A stretch of DNA of 64,000 nucleotides from Paraphysomonas bandaiensis (GCA_965644295.1 CBFFRP010000254.1:1-64000); one strand, 5' to 3'; positions 43,524-54,742 are shown, counted from the first letter of the stretch. A program made the numbers and translations. The notes: generated by a model not told the origin, from the letters alone.

Positions 43524-45076
43524 AGGATATATCTTATGTCTACCCGCAGTATATATGCTATGAATCAGCCATATCATGTGAGCTGATGTGTGTAGATGCA
43601 GTGCTGTATATATCCATATACAATCTATATACTACTATAGCTGCTGCTTGTACAACTACCCACAAGGAATTCCTATACAGCTGTGTATATCTACTGTAAG
43701 ATACAGCAGTCTGTGTACTCTGGTCGGAAAATAACGGGTTTTAAGAACATGCTTTTCAAAATATCAGATATTTTGGCAGGCATTCATTCACTGTTTCCAA
43801 CCAATATAGGGCTTTTTAAGTATAAAAAGCCAGGATCCAAATACTTCAAGGAGTAGCAGCCACATCTAGTATAGCACACCATCATACACAGCAGGAAGAG
43901 GAGGGCTTTGTAGAATAGCGACTCCTGGAACTGTTTCGTTTCATGACCTCCATGGTAAAGATATAAGCTTTATGAGCCGTAACAAGTATGGCTAGATTGC
44001 TCTTATCAATACTATGATGCACACGCAGGCTCAAGGCATGTGTGATATGTCGTGATACCACCTGGTGGGATGTCACCCGGTGAAAACTGTGGTTGCTCCC
44101 TTCGATGCTGCCATGGTTAAAGGAGCTATTCTTTTTGAGACAGCCCGAGGTGAGTAGGTATTATATGTTTATAATCGCGTGGAAGACTGTGAAACTATAT
44201 GTCATTGTGTGCAGTCTTTGGTCCCTCAGGTGAAAGTATGCTTTGTCTATGGGTATATACTGACACAACAACTTCAACCCTTTTACTAGACTTTCTCGAG
44301 TAATCGTTCTCGGTCATATGGGTGTGTAGGGCCTTCTCCCGAGGAGACCTGTGCAGGGCACAGATGACGCCAAAATATAGCATATCAGAACTTTATGCTA
44401 TTTCTAACTATATATATATAGTAAATATTCGACTTCTGTTATCGATTTGCTGTTGTGAGTAATGAGAACTAACTGCTATAATGGAATCTAGTACATTGCT
44501 TGTGTGGTGGATACAATCTCGTGCAGCTAGCTACTTGTCCTTATAGGAATATGAGGCTACTCTACAACGATGTGTTGTTTGAATGGTATTCAGGCACTAT
44601 TCATAATACAGGTATTTGAAGCGGAAAATAAAGGGGGTAGCTCACATATGAGATGGTGATTCATATTAATGGAGATCTGTGTATCTGTGAGTGTATTATT
44701 AGAATCCCTTGTGCCACTCAACTATTCGTGGGCAGATGATGTTTTTCGGTATGTGGACATGTAGACACCATACAATCTACAGATCTACAGTATTGATACT
44801 TATCGTCATATTTAAGTACATTTCTCTTGTAGGCATCTTGAATGTCAAAATGGCTGCGTCATGTTGAACATTATACTAAGTAATACTAATTGGACTACTA
44901 TAGTGTAGGCTATAGAGTACAGAGTAAACTGACTCACTGATGTTCGGCTAGAGTGACTGCTAATATTATTTAAACGCCACTCAAGCTATTCGATTTGATA
45001 TTGATTACTAACATATATTTCTTATTAAATATTTACAACACAGTACATATTGTCGACTTATGTAGTTACGTAGTTA
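43524..45076. other. 1.5-kb stretch, mostly non-coding, one possible coding relic
   Basis: The part next to the SPFH gene (43,560-43,730) is rich in CTGTATA/TATAC words. Around 43,890-44,155 two plus-strand open stretches read YTAGRGGLCRIATPGTVSFH and TVVAPFDAAMVKGAILF. The latter resembles the end of Hsp70-superfamily ATPase domains, but stops lie between the two. Beyond 44,160 no coding signal was seen. Confidence 0.35.
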
Positions 45077-47038
45077 CTACCACGACGAAAGGACGGATTC
45101 TTCATGCTTCGTACCGTTTCGGTCTCCTGTAATACTACACTTAGAACTATTCCACTGACCTAATAACCGGCCGTCTCTCTTTGAAATCATTGCTTCAGCT
45201 GCTCTCACTCCATCAACACAAGCCGTCATAATTCCACCTGCGTAACCAGCCCCTTCACCTATAGGATACAGTCCATGGGTGTTCACACTCTCTAAAGTAT
45301 TGTCCTTTCTTTCTATACGCACAGGAGCTGACGTACGTGATTCAATTCCGACAAGTAACGTATTATCATCAATGATACCAGGAACTTTCTTTGAAAAATG
45401 TTGAAAAGCATTAACCAAGGCAGTACACACATTCGACGGTAGGACAGAGTGCAGGTTAGTTCCCTTCAGCTTACCCATAAATATATGATCTGGAAGAGAA
45501 CGAATATATTTGTCCACGGCCGCACTTGACATAGATGAGTTATTGTGTGCATCGATGAAATCCACGACGCGCATTGCGGGAACAGAGTAGTCCCCTCCAC
45601 ATGCTTCAAAGCATTTATTCTCCCAATACTGCTGGAAGTGCATACCAGACAATGGGCCACACGTGAGTGCCTCACGGCTACTATGTTCACTACTACGAGG
45701 AGTATAACCTTCAAAATCAGAGCCCCCAACTGTGACCACAAAAGCAGCATTTGCATAGCGACTGGCTCGGGTGGAGTAGCTCATTCCATTTACTGCAACC
45801 TCCTCGTTTCCATGACTGGCGTTGACAATGACACCACCTGGACACATACAGAAGGTGTACACATTCCTCTTAGTCTCGTTGTCAAAATACTTGAGTGTAA
45901 ATTCAGCAGCACCCAAGGTCTTGTGCAAAACATCACTACCATACTGTAAATTGTTAATGTACTTCTGGCTGATCTGCAAACGAAATCCCACAGCAAAGTC
46001 TTTAGCAACCATCTGCACCCCTGCTCTATGTAAGTGGGTATATATATCTCGTGCGCTATGTCCAGTAGCCAAGAATACATCTGATGCCTTAATAGCAAAG
46101 CGTGATGGTATATCACTAGAGCTTTCAGAGGTTTCCACTATACCATCATTCACTAGAGACCGATACGCTGCAACAAATTCCGCATCATCATCAGGGCGTG
46201 CGGTAGGTATGCGCTTCAAATTTACCCCAATAACTGAGCCATTGTCATCATTACTTTCCGTGGAAGTATTGTCGAAAGTGCGGTCAATTTGTATCTCGGT
46301 CAGCATTGTGTTATATAGAAATAACCCGCCTTTGGCTGCAATCCCATCTCGAGAAAATGATGTGATGATCTTGCGCAACTGATCCGTCCCTACATGAGCC
46401 CTTGACTCATACAAGATATTTCGCTTGGCACCAAATTCAATTAGCGTTTCATGAACAAATCTATGGTAGGGTGAAGATGTGCGAGTGGTTAATTTGCCAT
46501 CACTAAATGCGCCAGCCCCGCCTTCACCAAACACACCATTAGAGTTGGGAGTCAAGATATTGTGCTTCCAGAATGCCATAATATCTTTGGCTCTTTGTTC
46601 AACTCTCGGTCCCATTTCAATGATAATCGGCTTGAATCCAGATGAGACGAGTGTATAAGCAGCAAAGAGTCCTGCAGGGCCACTACCAATTACAATTGGC
46701 CGTTTAGATGTTTTAGTCCATAATACAGCATCTGACCCATGAAAATGTGGTTTGTAGGGTTCATGAAATTCAACCATTTTAGCTACTGAGCCACCTTTCA
46801 TTGCAGAAATCTTTCTCTCAGTTGTTGAATCTTGTAGTTCCACATGTACGTTATGAACAAGTCTGATATCTACCTTTTGGGATCTCTTTCCTCTTGTTTT
46901 GCGTGCATCTATCGATTTCCGAACAATATTAACATTCTTAATTTGAGATGACGAAATACGCAAATGTTTCGCTACATGTTCAACAAGAGATGCCGATGAT
47001 TTTAAGGGTTGTACAACTCCGTGTACTAATAAAACCAT
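45077..47038 (-). CDS. FAD-dependent oxidoreductase, COG2509 type
   Basis: Intronless, 653 aa, flavoprotein of the uncharacterised COG2509 group (bacterial and plastid/protist proteins). A small N-terminal domain (1-110) precedes the dinucleotide-binding Rossmann motif RPIVIGSGPAGLFAAYTL (about 113-130). EMGPRVEQRAKDI and NSNGVFGEGGAGAFSDGKLT (about 165-184) follow, the strongly conserved block of this group. Later landmarks are VFLATGHSARDIYTHL, FAVGFRLQISQKYIN and the C-terminal FAD contact LYPIGEGAGYAGGIMTA. Reaction and substrate are not known. No targeting peptide is obvious. It is a full-length, undamaged frame. Confidence 0.85.
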   Translation of the reverse strand: MVLLVHGVVQPLKSSASLVEHVAKHLRISSSQIKNVNIVRKSIDARKTRGKRSQKVDIRLVHNVHVELQDSTTERKISAMKGGSVAKMVEFHEPYKPHFHGSDAVLWTKTSKRPIVIGSGPAGLFAAYTLVSSGFKPIIIEMGPRVEQRAKDIMAFWKHNILTPNSNGVFGEGGAGAFSDGKLTTRTSSPYHRFVHETLIEFGAKRNILYESRAHVGTDQLRKIITSFSRDGIAAKGGLFLYNTMLTEIQIDRTFDNTSTESNDDNGSVIGVNLKRIPTARPDDDAEFVAAYRSLVNDGIVETSESSSDIPSRFAIKASDVFLATGHSARDIYTHLHRAGVQMVAKDFAVGFRLQISQKYINNLQYGSDVLHKTLGAAEFTLKYFDNETKRNVYTFCMCPGGVIVNASHGNEEVAVNGMSYSTRASRYANAAFVVTVGGSDFEGYTPRSSEHSSREALTCGPLSGMHFQQYWENKCFEACGGDYSVPAMRVVDFIDAHNNSSMSSAAVDKYIRSLPDHIFMGKLKGTNLHSVLPSNVCTALVNAFQHFSKKVPGIIDDNTLLVGIESRTSAPVRIERKDNTLESVNTHGLYPIGEGAGYAGGIMTACVDGVRAAEAMISKRDGRLLGQWNSSKCSITGDRNGTKHEESVLSSW

Positions 47039-47680
47039 CAGAGTTTATGCAGTGACTGATTTACTTTAAATATACACAATACTGACTACAATCAGCTCAA
47101 ATAAAACTTCATTGCATGGTCAATCCGTTAGAATTACTTCTTATTACATAAGTTAATACCATCAACGAAGAGATGATAATGAATAAGTATATTCTCTATA
47201 GGAGTGTTACTGTTAGAGCAGCCGAGTGCTGATTGCTGCCTGTACATTTCAAGTGGAGTTGTTTCGTCCAATCAAATACATTGTTCCAAAAATATAGGAA
47301 ATTACACTCACTAAACCTCCATAACTGCCTTTTTCTAGTTCTTAGTTCAAAATACGGATAAAAACTCTAAGTTTGTATTCTTCATACATAAAAGTATGTA
47401 TAAAAGAATTCGGAATACGATTTTAATGTTGTGGTATGTAGGTAGAGCATGTGTCAAGACTCATCCACTGCTGTCTGTATGTGTCTATATATGGAGGTAT
47501 CTATATGACCATTAGCACAAAGAACCATAAGAGTTAAGGATAATAACTCTTGGTCATTTCTTGTAGTGGGTAAAAGAGACCGTAACCGTAGAAGACTGAA
47601 TGCATAGTCATATGCTCATGTGCTGTTCATAAGCTCACATACATATATATATACAGATACATACATATTTTCTTGTAAAT
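47039..47680. promoter_or_regulatory. divergent promoter region
   Basis: A 642-bp gap between the COG2509 gene (minus) and the EF-hand gene (plus). AT-rich with TATATA and ATACATAC words close to the EF-hand start (47,640-47,670). No gene or RNA was seen. Confidence 0.35.
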
Positions 47681-49399
47681 ATGACGAGTTCTCCCATCCC
47701 TTCTACCAAACTCACTTCTCCACTTCACGATCTTACCCTCTCTCGACCGATAACTGCCGCTGATGTGATGAGTTTATCCTCACCACTGTCAAGGGCTCAG
47801 ACTAGTACATCAGTGTGTCCTGACACTCATACTGCTGTATCGGAACTTAAGGATTTGAAATACAATATAGGGAAGTCTATCAAGACAAAAAAGAAGTGGA
47901 AACGAAATGAATTTGGAAAAATTATGTTCCATATGGATCAAGATGATATTCTACATGAGCATTGGGAAAGTTGGGCACAAAAGCATGGATACAAACTCGG
48001 TTCGAGGTTTAGTCTTCAAGAGGTCAGAGAACTACGGGAGTGGTTTGTTTCACTAGATAAAGATGGAGGTGGGACTGTCGGAATAGAGGAGCTGCTTGAA
48101 CCTCTCCTTTCAGCTGGAATATTCAGATCTAGAGAAGATGTAGAGGCTCTTATTAAACGCGTTGACGGTGACAACTCTGGTGATATTAACCTTGAGGAGT
48201 TTTTGTGTATGTTTGAAAATAAATCGATATGTGATGCGGATGGCGTTGAGCTATTAAAGCGCCTAACACGACCGCCCGAGGGGGGATTTTCGACACGAAT
48301 GGTACTGTCGGAGGAGCGTAGGAGACGTATGATGCGCGGAGTAGTGGATGAAATGGCGCACAGAACTTCAACGGTGGATGAAATAGTTCGACAATTAGAT
48401 GCCCCGTGTGAGACGGAGGGTGTAGTTGCAGGTACATTGCCATCCCATCGTGACACCCTGCGTCCCTCACACACTGAAAGGCCTGGAGCATTGTCGAGTG
48501 TTCACATGGGTGATATGAGTAAGAAACGTAGCAATCATCGTCGAAATGCATTACCGTCTGTATTGCTAGATGATCACTTCATCAGAGATGGACATAGAGT
48601 GCAACAGCGCAATATATGTTTGTATCTGGACAGTGTAAAGCGGATCGTAGCTGATCAAAAAGAGACAATAGCTGATGATGATGCGGTATCCACTACTTGT
48701 GAAACTGATACGTATGGTGTAAACCTTGGCAACATAGTTGAAGATCCTTCACTAGATGTGGGATATAAAGGCGGAAAGCAGGGCCGAATGAAATCTATGC
48801 AGCGCCTCAAAGCGGTGGACAGCGAACGGTATGGCATGGAACTGCATTCAACACTACAGAAGACTGATAGCTGTGACTATTCAATCTTTGACTCAAGCGA
48901 ACTATATAATACGGTAGAAGTGTACCACGACGATCCCCATGTCAGTATTCGTGGAAAGAGACGAAATTTAATTGGTGAAAATTTGGCAGCACTTCCTCGT
49001 CAAACTAGTCGGGTTAATACCAGCAAGTCGAAACGCCGTCCGAAGCGATTTGATTCTCCACAGCGAACCCTGTCAGTGAAACTCTCAGTTAGTAAAATGG
49101 TGAATGGAAGCAGTGATGACTGGGATGATCTGTCTTTTGAAACATCATGTCTTGATTCGAATAATAGTCCATCTAGCTCTAGTACTGCATCGCATTCCCC
49201 CTTTCCCCTGTCCCCTATCCCTCGTCATATTGCGAGCTCAAAGCCAGATGGGGAAGATACGTCGCCCCCCTCGACTCTGCGCACATCTAATAATATTCGT
49301 AGCGCTTGGACAATATCCCCGAAGGATATTCGAAGCAATCGCCTAAAATCTATCACTAACTTTAAGAGACCAAAGAAGAAGAAAATTAGCATAACGTAG
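47681..49399 (+). CDS. EF-hand protein with long Ser-rich tail
   Basis: Intronless, 572 aa, starting MTSSPIPSTKLTSP. A Ser/Thr-rich N-terminus (1-60) is followed by a basic stretch and two EF-hands: DKDGGGTVGIEE (near 125) and DGDNSGDINLEE (near 161). Both carry acidic residues at loop positions 1, 3 and 12 and Gly at 6, so both should bind calcium. The remaining 370 residues are low complexity, rich in Ser, Arg and Asp, ending in a Lys-rich tail (RPKKKKISIT). It is a calcium sensor or adaptor; no enzyme domain. The partner is unknown. Confidence 0.82.
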   Translation: MTSSPIPSTKLTSPLHDLTLSRPITAADVMSLSSPLSRAQTSTSVCPDTHTAVSELKDLKYNIGKSIKTKKKWKRNEFGKIMFHMDQDDILHEHWESWAQKHGYKLGSRFSLQEVRELREWFVSLDKDGGGTVGIEELLEPLLSAGIFRSREDVEALIKRVDGDNSGDINLEEFLCMFENKSICDADGVELLKRLTRPPEGGFSTRMVLSEERRRRMMRGVVDEMAHRTSTVDEIVRQLDAPCETEGVVAGTLPSHRDTLRPSHTERPGALSSVHMGDMSKKRSNHRRNALPSVLLDDHFIRDGHRVQQRNICLYLDSVKRIVADQKETIADDDAVSTTCETDTYGVNLGNIVEDPSLDVGYKGGKQGRMKSMQRLKAVDSERYGMELHSTLQKTDSCDYSIFDSSELYNTVEVYHDDPHVSIRGKRRNLIGENLAALPRQTSRVNTSKSKRRPKRFDSPQRTLSVKLSVSKMVNGSSDDWDDLSFETSCLDSNNSPSSSSTASHSPFPLSPIPRHIASSKPDGEDTSPPSTLRTSNNIRSAWTISPKDIRSNRLKSITNFKRPKKKKISIT

Positions 49400-49433
49400 A
49401 GTTGTGCTACGTGAGCGCTGCCTTAACTTCATG

Positions 49434-49601
49434 CTTGTGTACCTGTGGATGTGATGTGAGGCCGTATAGCGTTTGATCGCGTGGTATTTGTGATATTTCC
49501 ACAACACTGTTCGAAGCTTGTGTACCTGTGGATGTGATGTGTGAGGCGGTATAGCATTTAATCGCGTCGTATTAGTGATATTTCCACTATGCTGCTCAAA
49601 G
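49434..49601 (+). repeat. two-unit tandem repeat of about 83 bp
   Basis: CTTGTGTACCTGTGGATGTG begins at 49434 and again at 49517. The units continue alike, with GTATAGC, TCGCG and TATTTCCAC in each, with scattered differences. It lies just 3' of the EF-hand stop and is non-coding. Confidence 0.7.
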
Positions 49602-50078
49602 TTTGTGTATGTTGTTATTTTTGTAATACGTAGGTGTAAAGAGTAGTATCAAACACATTATGTTTCAATCGTGCGGAAAACTACTGTTGGTGTTGTGTGC
49701 TGTATGAGATAAATATGATGGTGTTTGTTTATTGAACTGCTATAAGCCGTAGTGGTTATCAATAAATGAATCATTAATGATTTTAACTTTGCATACTTGA
49801 GAAGTATTACGTTTGATAAATCGGTTGATGTGATGCCTCTATTTATCTTATGAACATAATATAGCGTATAGCAGTACTTTTGTAATCGAACCAGCAACAC
49901 TACTGCAAATTATTAGTACTTAGTATCATTAATCAGCAGCTAAATACATTTGTATATTGTCTAGTACGAGTCATTAAAACAAGGGTCAGTCAACAACTTA
50001 ATTTAAAACCACTTGATAACCAAACTTATTACGCTGCCAAACCAACACTACTTACTCCTTTGTTAATCTACCTTTTCC
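49602..50078. other. intergenic, AT-rich
   Basis: Non-coding DNA between the convergent EF-hand and YqcI-like genes. No element was seen beyond the tandem repeat just upstream. Confidence 0.4.
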
Positions 50079-50897
50079 TCAATATTTCCAGAACTGAACA
50101 GGGGCGTCCGTGGAGTTCAGTGGGGATACATATGTACTAGCTACTGAGTAATGTAAACTCGGTGGTATTTTATATTCCATACCATGATCCCTAAAGCTGA
50201 CACGAATTTTATCTCTTATAGTTGTCGGATAATCCCATTGTGTCGTTGGACTATCTGGACCGATTTTACGATAAAGAAATGAAAGCTCCGGTTGTAACAG
50301 AATAAAGCATGAGTTCTTAGAGCTGTACATATGACGAGAGTGATTTTGTGGGTAAAACTTTGCAAATGTAGTGATGAAAAAAGACACAGAGCTGTAAGTA
50401 AAGTACCACGACGTTGATCCCATACTTTTCATATTCATACAACGCAGCTCCAAGGGGTCATTATCGCTGATAACTTTAAGAGTACGCTTCAATGTTCGTG
50501 ATAAAGATTCAACGGAGTGTCCATATTCCTCGCCCTTAATTTCATATAGGAACCCATCTATCAGATGCCCATTAGCCACTAGATGAGTGAATATACTTAA
50601 AGGGAATAGTGAGCTCTCAATATTACTCTCAAGGCTACGACTGCAATCAAAGTCTGTGGATCCCCATAAGATAGATTTTCTGGCGAATATACATGGAGAG
50701 TTACGTTTTGTTGATTCAAAGTTATTAATGGCATCACAAGATAGTGGGTTGTACGGTAACGGACCGGATCTGGGTTTTAATAACAGTATTGTACGTGTAG
50801 AAAAATCAGATTTAGTGTTTGCATACTTTGTTTTGATAGAGTAGTATGCTATAAGGGGTATAAGCGCACCTAGTAGTAAGAATAGATGGAGAACCAT
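50079..50897 (-). CDS. YqcI/YcgG-like protein with N-terminal membrane anchor
   Basis: An intronless open frame of 272 aa starting MVLHLFLLLGALIPLIAYYS, a signal-anchor-like segment. The body contains FESTKRNSPCIFARKSILWG (about 62-81), TSWYFTYSSVSFFITTFAKF (about 165-185) and SRHMYSSKNSCFILLQPELSF. The pattern 'PC.FAR...', 'W.F...SFFI', 'R....FI..P...F' recalls the mainly bacterial YqcI/YcgG family, whose function is poorly known. The match is from memory and modest. A MULE transposon ends only about 18 bp 5' of the ATG (target duplication at 50915-50924), so the native promoter is displaced. Confidence 0.5.
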   Translation of the reverse strand: MVLHLFLLLGALIPLIAYYSIKTKYANTKSDFSTRTILLLKPRSGPLPYNPLSCDAINNFESTKRNSPCIFARKSILWGSTDFDCSRSLESNIESSLFPLSIFTHLVANGHLIDGFLYEIKGEEYGHSVESLSRTLKRTLKVISDNDPLELRCMNMKSMGSTSWYFTYSSVSFFITTFAKFYPQNHSRHMYSSKNSCFILLQPELSFLYRKIGPDSPTTQWDYPTTIRDKIRVSFRDHGMEYKIPPSLHYSVASTYVSPLNSTDAPVQFWKY

Positions 50898-50914
50898 CGC
50901 ATCGGATCATGTGC

Positions 50915-50924
50915 CTGAATATGT
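50915..50924. repeat. left target-site duplication of the MULE
   Basis: CTGAATATGT, repeated exactly at 54743-54752 just outside the right inverted repeat. Confidence 0.85.
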
Positions 50925-51045
50925 GAGCCCGGTGCCGATCAAGACACGGTTGGGGGGGTTTTTGGTGGTTCAGTGCCAGAACGGACACGTTGGAGGGTTT
51001 TTTGCTTTTTTGGGGGGTTTTCTGATCATTCCAACATACAGCACA
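50925..51045 (+). repeat. left terminal inverted repeat of the MULE
   Basis: Matches the reverse complement of 54742-54615 apart from several single changes and a short indel near the inner end. It is GT-rich with three G-runs of at least three bases. Confidence 0.85.
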
Positions 51046-51172
51046 CAAGCCCAAGTGTAGCTAACAAATCCATACATCAATTCGAATGTCTATCTTAATA
51101 AGTCAAATATATCCACTTATTCAGTGATGAATTGTGATCCTGTATTGACTATGATGAGATATCATTTTACTT

Positions 51173-53668
51173 ATGCACGTGATGGAACTCACAGAGGAAG
51201 GTCAAGTGTTTCCAGACTTTCAATCTATCATGAACCACATGCAACAGATAGCCAGTTGTGGAGGCACACGTACAGGAAAACAACTGCGACGCGATCCACA
51301 TGTAGCTCAAGGAAGCAATAGAGTTACTATGATATGTATGAATCCAGCATGTGCTCTAAGATTATGTGCTCGGCGTAAGCGTGATAAAACATACTATATG
51401 GATAGTGCTGCAAGTATTAAGGAGCATTATGTGTTGAACGAGGATGGTATGAGAATTCCTTGTGTCGTCTTCGGAAAAGCATCACAGGTTTATATATATA
51501 TATATGAATGAACTTTTCATTATTCAGTTCTTCAAGAACGAGGTGTTGAACAATGAAAAGTTTGCAGTGATCATGAAGGATGTTGGAGTCGGTCCTCGTA
51601 ATATTAGCACTACCCGCATTCAGGTGAGAACACACACACATCATTGCCATCATATACGAGCTATAATGTTCTTGTGATGCAAGGCATTTACTACTGTAAT
51701 TTTGTATGAAAATCTTATGATATGGGAGGGTGAGAGAATGCGCCATTTATTAGTATACCTACGCGTTTCTGTTCTCACCACTGAATACACAAATATATTA
51801 GTCGACACAAAGATATATCGCAATGTATAAAATATAAGTGCTCTTTTAACTAGCAACTTCTGTTGGTTGATGGCATAAATGCCACGCCCGATGTGGTTAA
51901 GAAAGCTGCAGCACTCAGTCGAATTCAAGTAGAAGACCAATTGGGCAGTTTTTCATTGCTAGAGCCATTTCTAGAGCTGTACAAAGAACAAAATCCCGGT
52001 GCTCATTACGAACTTCGCCGTAACGATATTACGGAGGAGTTTAATAGTTTAGCATTTGTTTTTCCATACGTTAAGAATTGCATTGAACACGAGTACCTGA
52101 GGCGCATATTTGGTCTGGATGTTTCTCATATGAAGAAGATTTCCCTACAGGGCGATATCATTATACGACCAATGTTTTTAACGGTTGTGAGTGGACGAAC
52201 CCTTGATAATCACATGATAGTATGTGGGTTTGCAATAACATTTGCTGAATGTAGAGACGACATAGACTTTTTGAATGCAGCTATGATAGAAGCTGGGGTC
52301 GTTCTCAATGATCCACGGAATACTATTTTGAGTGACCGAGGTACTGCTGAGATATCATTTCTACAGAGAAGTCTCCCGTTAGCCTTTGAATTTCATTGTG
52401 GAATTCATTTGGAAAGAAACTTGAAGAGCAAGGGATGGTCACATTGGTTGCCACTCTACTGGAAAGCACGCAATGCTCCAACTATCGTTGAACATATGAG
52501 ATGTATGAGGTATGAGGTAAATGATTGCAATACAAGAGTAACATATATATACTTCTACTATAGTGTCATAGAATCTTCATGCAAACCGATGTATGAGTAC
52601 CTAAGCAAACTCAACAACTGGCAGTTATACCAAGCTGTGGACACAGGGCATATGTTGTACGATTGGAAGAGTGATAATATTGTTGAAGCAATCTTCGCAT
52701 GGTGCCGTGAAACAAGATTTCTGAATCCTTACATGTTTGTAAAGAAGTTTTTAGTTGATATATTAGAGAGTAATAACAGGCGGAAGGATGACATTGCTCG
52801 GTTGCAGACTGTACTCCATCCCCAAGCTGAACAACACTTTCATGTAATATCGCACGTGTAAATTGTGCAATAGTAAGCTTAATATGTTAGGTAATGTGTA
52901 TAATTGCTTACATTCTAATATTTTATACTTGATAGGATATACAGAAAAAAGTCAGACATTGTCCAATGGAGGTTCACATTCTCGATACTGTGAGCGAGCG
53001 AGGTATTGTGCATACCATCACGGATGCAGTGCATAGAAGCGAGTTGAGAAATGTGGACTTGTCTAAGCAGAAATGCGACTGTGGAAAGTATCAACAAACA
53101 GGACTACCGTGTAAGGATGCGTGGTTCCTGCTTAAAGAGTTGTATCCGAATGGAATGCCACAAGACCTATTTTCGGAGAAATACTTTCATAAAGACTGCT
53201 TTACTATGAGAGTAAAAAATATGTTTGCAGACGTGCCTGAATTGTTAGGCACGATTCCCTCTACTTCAGAAGTTGATAATCGATTGCGATCCAAATCGTT
53301 TAGGACTATCAAAGCTCCTCTTGCTAATGATTCCAAGTCTTACAGGAGTTCGAAACGATTGACTAGTACCGGAGAAAGTTCTAGCAGGTGCTGTCAGATA
53401 TATTTATTCTTATACATTTATAACGCACAACAGTTCTACTAGTCAGGCTTCATTCAAAAAGCAAAAGAAACAGTGTCCCGACTGTCACCAGTGGCTCTCG
53501 CGCAAGACGCTGCATCCCACCAGTGCATGTAGCAGGTATTGTATTCGAAATGGCATCAGTCCGCCTGAGGTTATTCTTTCCGGCTATATTGACGAGTTGA
53601 GTTACCCTGATGATATCGCTGAGCTATCAGAATCGCCTGCTGAAGAAACTGCAACACACTTTAGTTAG
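51173..53668 (+). CDS. MULE transposase with SWIM zinc finger
   Basis: DDE-type transposase that moves the surrounding element. Exons were joined by frame. The first (51173-51487) has MHVMELTEEGQVFPDFQSIM and a Cys-rich FAR1/WRKY-GCM-like part around CMNPACALRLCARRK. The central MULE domain (51861-52858) reads IIIRPMFLTVVSGRTLDNHM, NTILSDRGTAEISFLQRSLP and FHCGIHLERNLKSKGWSHW, the catalytic Asp of 'SDR' included. The C-terminal exon contains the SWIM finger CDCGKYQQTGLPCKDAW (CxC...C, with Asp at the usual His). A last exon has CPDCHQWLSRKTLHPTSACS. Stop TAG at 53668. A 54-nt in-frame, stopless intron candidate (GTATGAGGTA... at about 52509-52562) lies in the middle. I did not verify the first catalytic Asp. 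Confidence 0.85.
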
Positions 53669-54614
53669 AAATCGGTTATGTATTCCATAATTTATGTGGC
53701 CGCATGTATATTATCGTTTAGTTGGGCAATTACATATCTTTAATTTTAACGAAATGTGTCTTTACTGTCGTTGAGTTGTTGCTCAGTGATAAAATTCATG
53801 CACGGTAGTGTTTAGTGTTTTAAACTGTACTTGACTAGCTAGAACCTTTGTCATACTACTAATAATAAATGATCACATTAACCACTTCTTGTAATATTCT
53901 AGTTAGTTGAAATAACTTTTGTAATTCTGTGATAGCTAGATACTAGGGCTGATGTAAAAGAGTTTGAAAGTTGTCCTTATCTATACTCTATACAGTCATT
54001 GAAAATTTACATGTCATACACCCTGATAATACTAAACTGAAACCAAGACTATACACACAGAACGGGGGGTAGGCGTCCTGGGGGCACAACAACATTACTT
54101 TAAAAGGAATAAAACAGCTATATCTTTTAGTGTGTAGTCAAAAGTCAAAAGAATATCAATACACGAATTACAATATCATTAACAGAAGCACACAAATTCA
54201 CTGTTATAAAAGTATACATAATACCAACAGTATGGAACTATTCAAGCAGCCACTAATCCACCTTCTACGAGTTACTTGTGCTCTTGCATGGCGCCATAAG
54301 ATTCATTTGGCAACAAAGGCAGGGGATGTCAATCAAAGAAGATTATAGATATGCCAATATTTACTCATATATTTCTGATTCCTACACCTGTTCATCTGAA
54401 AGACTCCTATATTCGATCTCATCGGAGTATAAGAGTGGCTAGCAGGACTATGAATGCATGTTCTTCGAGATCTAGCAACTGCTCCACGTTGGCCTTTTAT
54501 AGCCCTAGCTGTGTCGATAGAGCATCGAGCTGGGTCCCTCGTCCAACTGGAAAGCCATTCACAGGGGAGTTGTGAACACAATGTACCTTCCTGCCTTCTA
54601 TATGTTGGCAGTGA
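53669..54614. other. 3' non-coding part of the MULE
   Basis: About 950 bp between the transposase stop and the right inverted repeat. Short open frames on both strands (for example 54130-54348) lack domain features and look like chance. No second gene is supported. Confidence 0.5.
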
Positions 54615-54742
54615 GTGTGCTGTATGTTGGAAAGGAAAATGTCAGAAAACCCCCCAAAAAAGCAAAAACCCCTCCAATGTGTCCATTCTGGCACTGAACC
54701 ACCAAAAACCCCCCCAACCGTGTCTTGATCGGCACCGGGCTC
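54615..54742 (-). repeat. right terminal inverted repeat of the MULE
   Basis: Inverted copy of 50925-51045, ending CCGGGCTC at 54742. Confidence 0.85.

Larger units (their letters stand above)
50925..54742. mobile_element. MULE (Mutator-like) DNA transposon with long G-rich terminal inverted repeats
   Basis: 3,818-bp element. The ends are inverted copies starting GAGCCCGGTGCCGATCAAGA and continuing for about 105-125 bp, with runs of G (GGGGGGG near 50950 and GGGGGG near 51010). A perfect 10-bp target duplication, CTGAATATGT, flanks it (50915-50924 and 54743-54752), close to the 9-10 bp usual for MULEs. It encodes one transposase with a SWIM zinc finger, apparently open through its introns. 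The two ends differ slightly in the inner part. The transposase looks undamaged and the target duplication is perfect, so the element may be recently active. Confidence 0.9.

Noticed and set aside
54130-54581. Short open frames in the 3' part of the MULE
   Set aside because: No domains, overlapping on both strands; likely chance.
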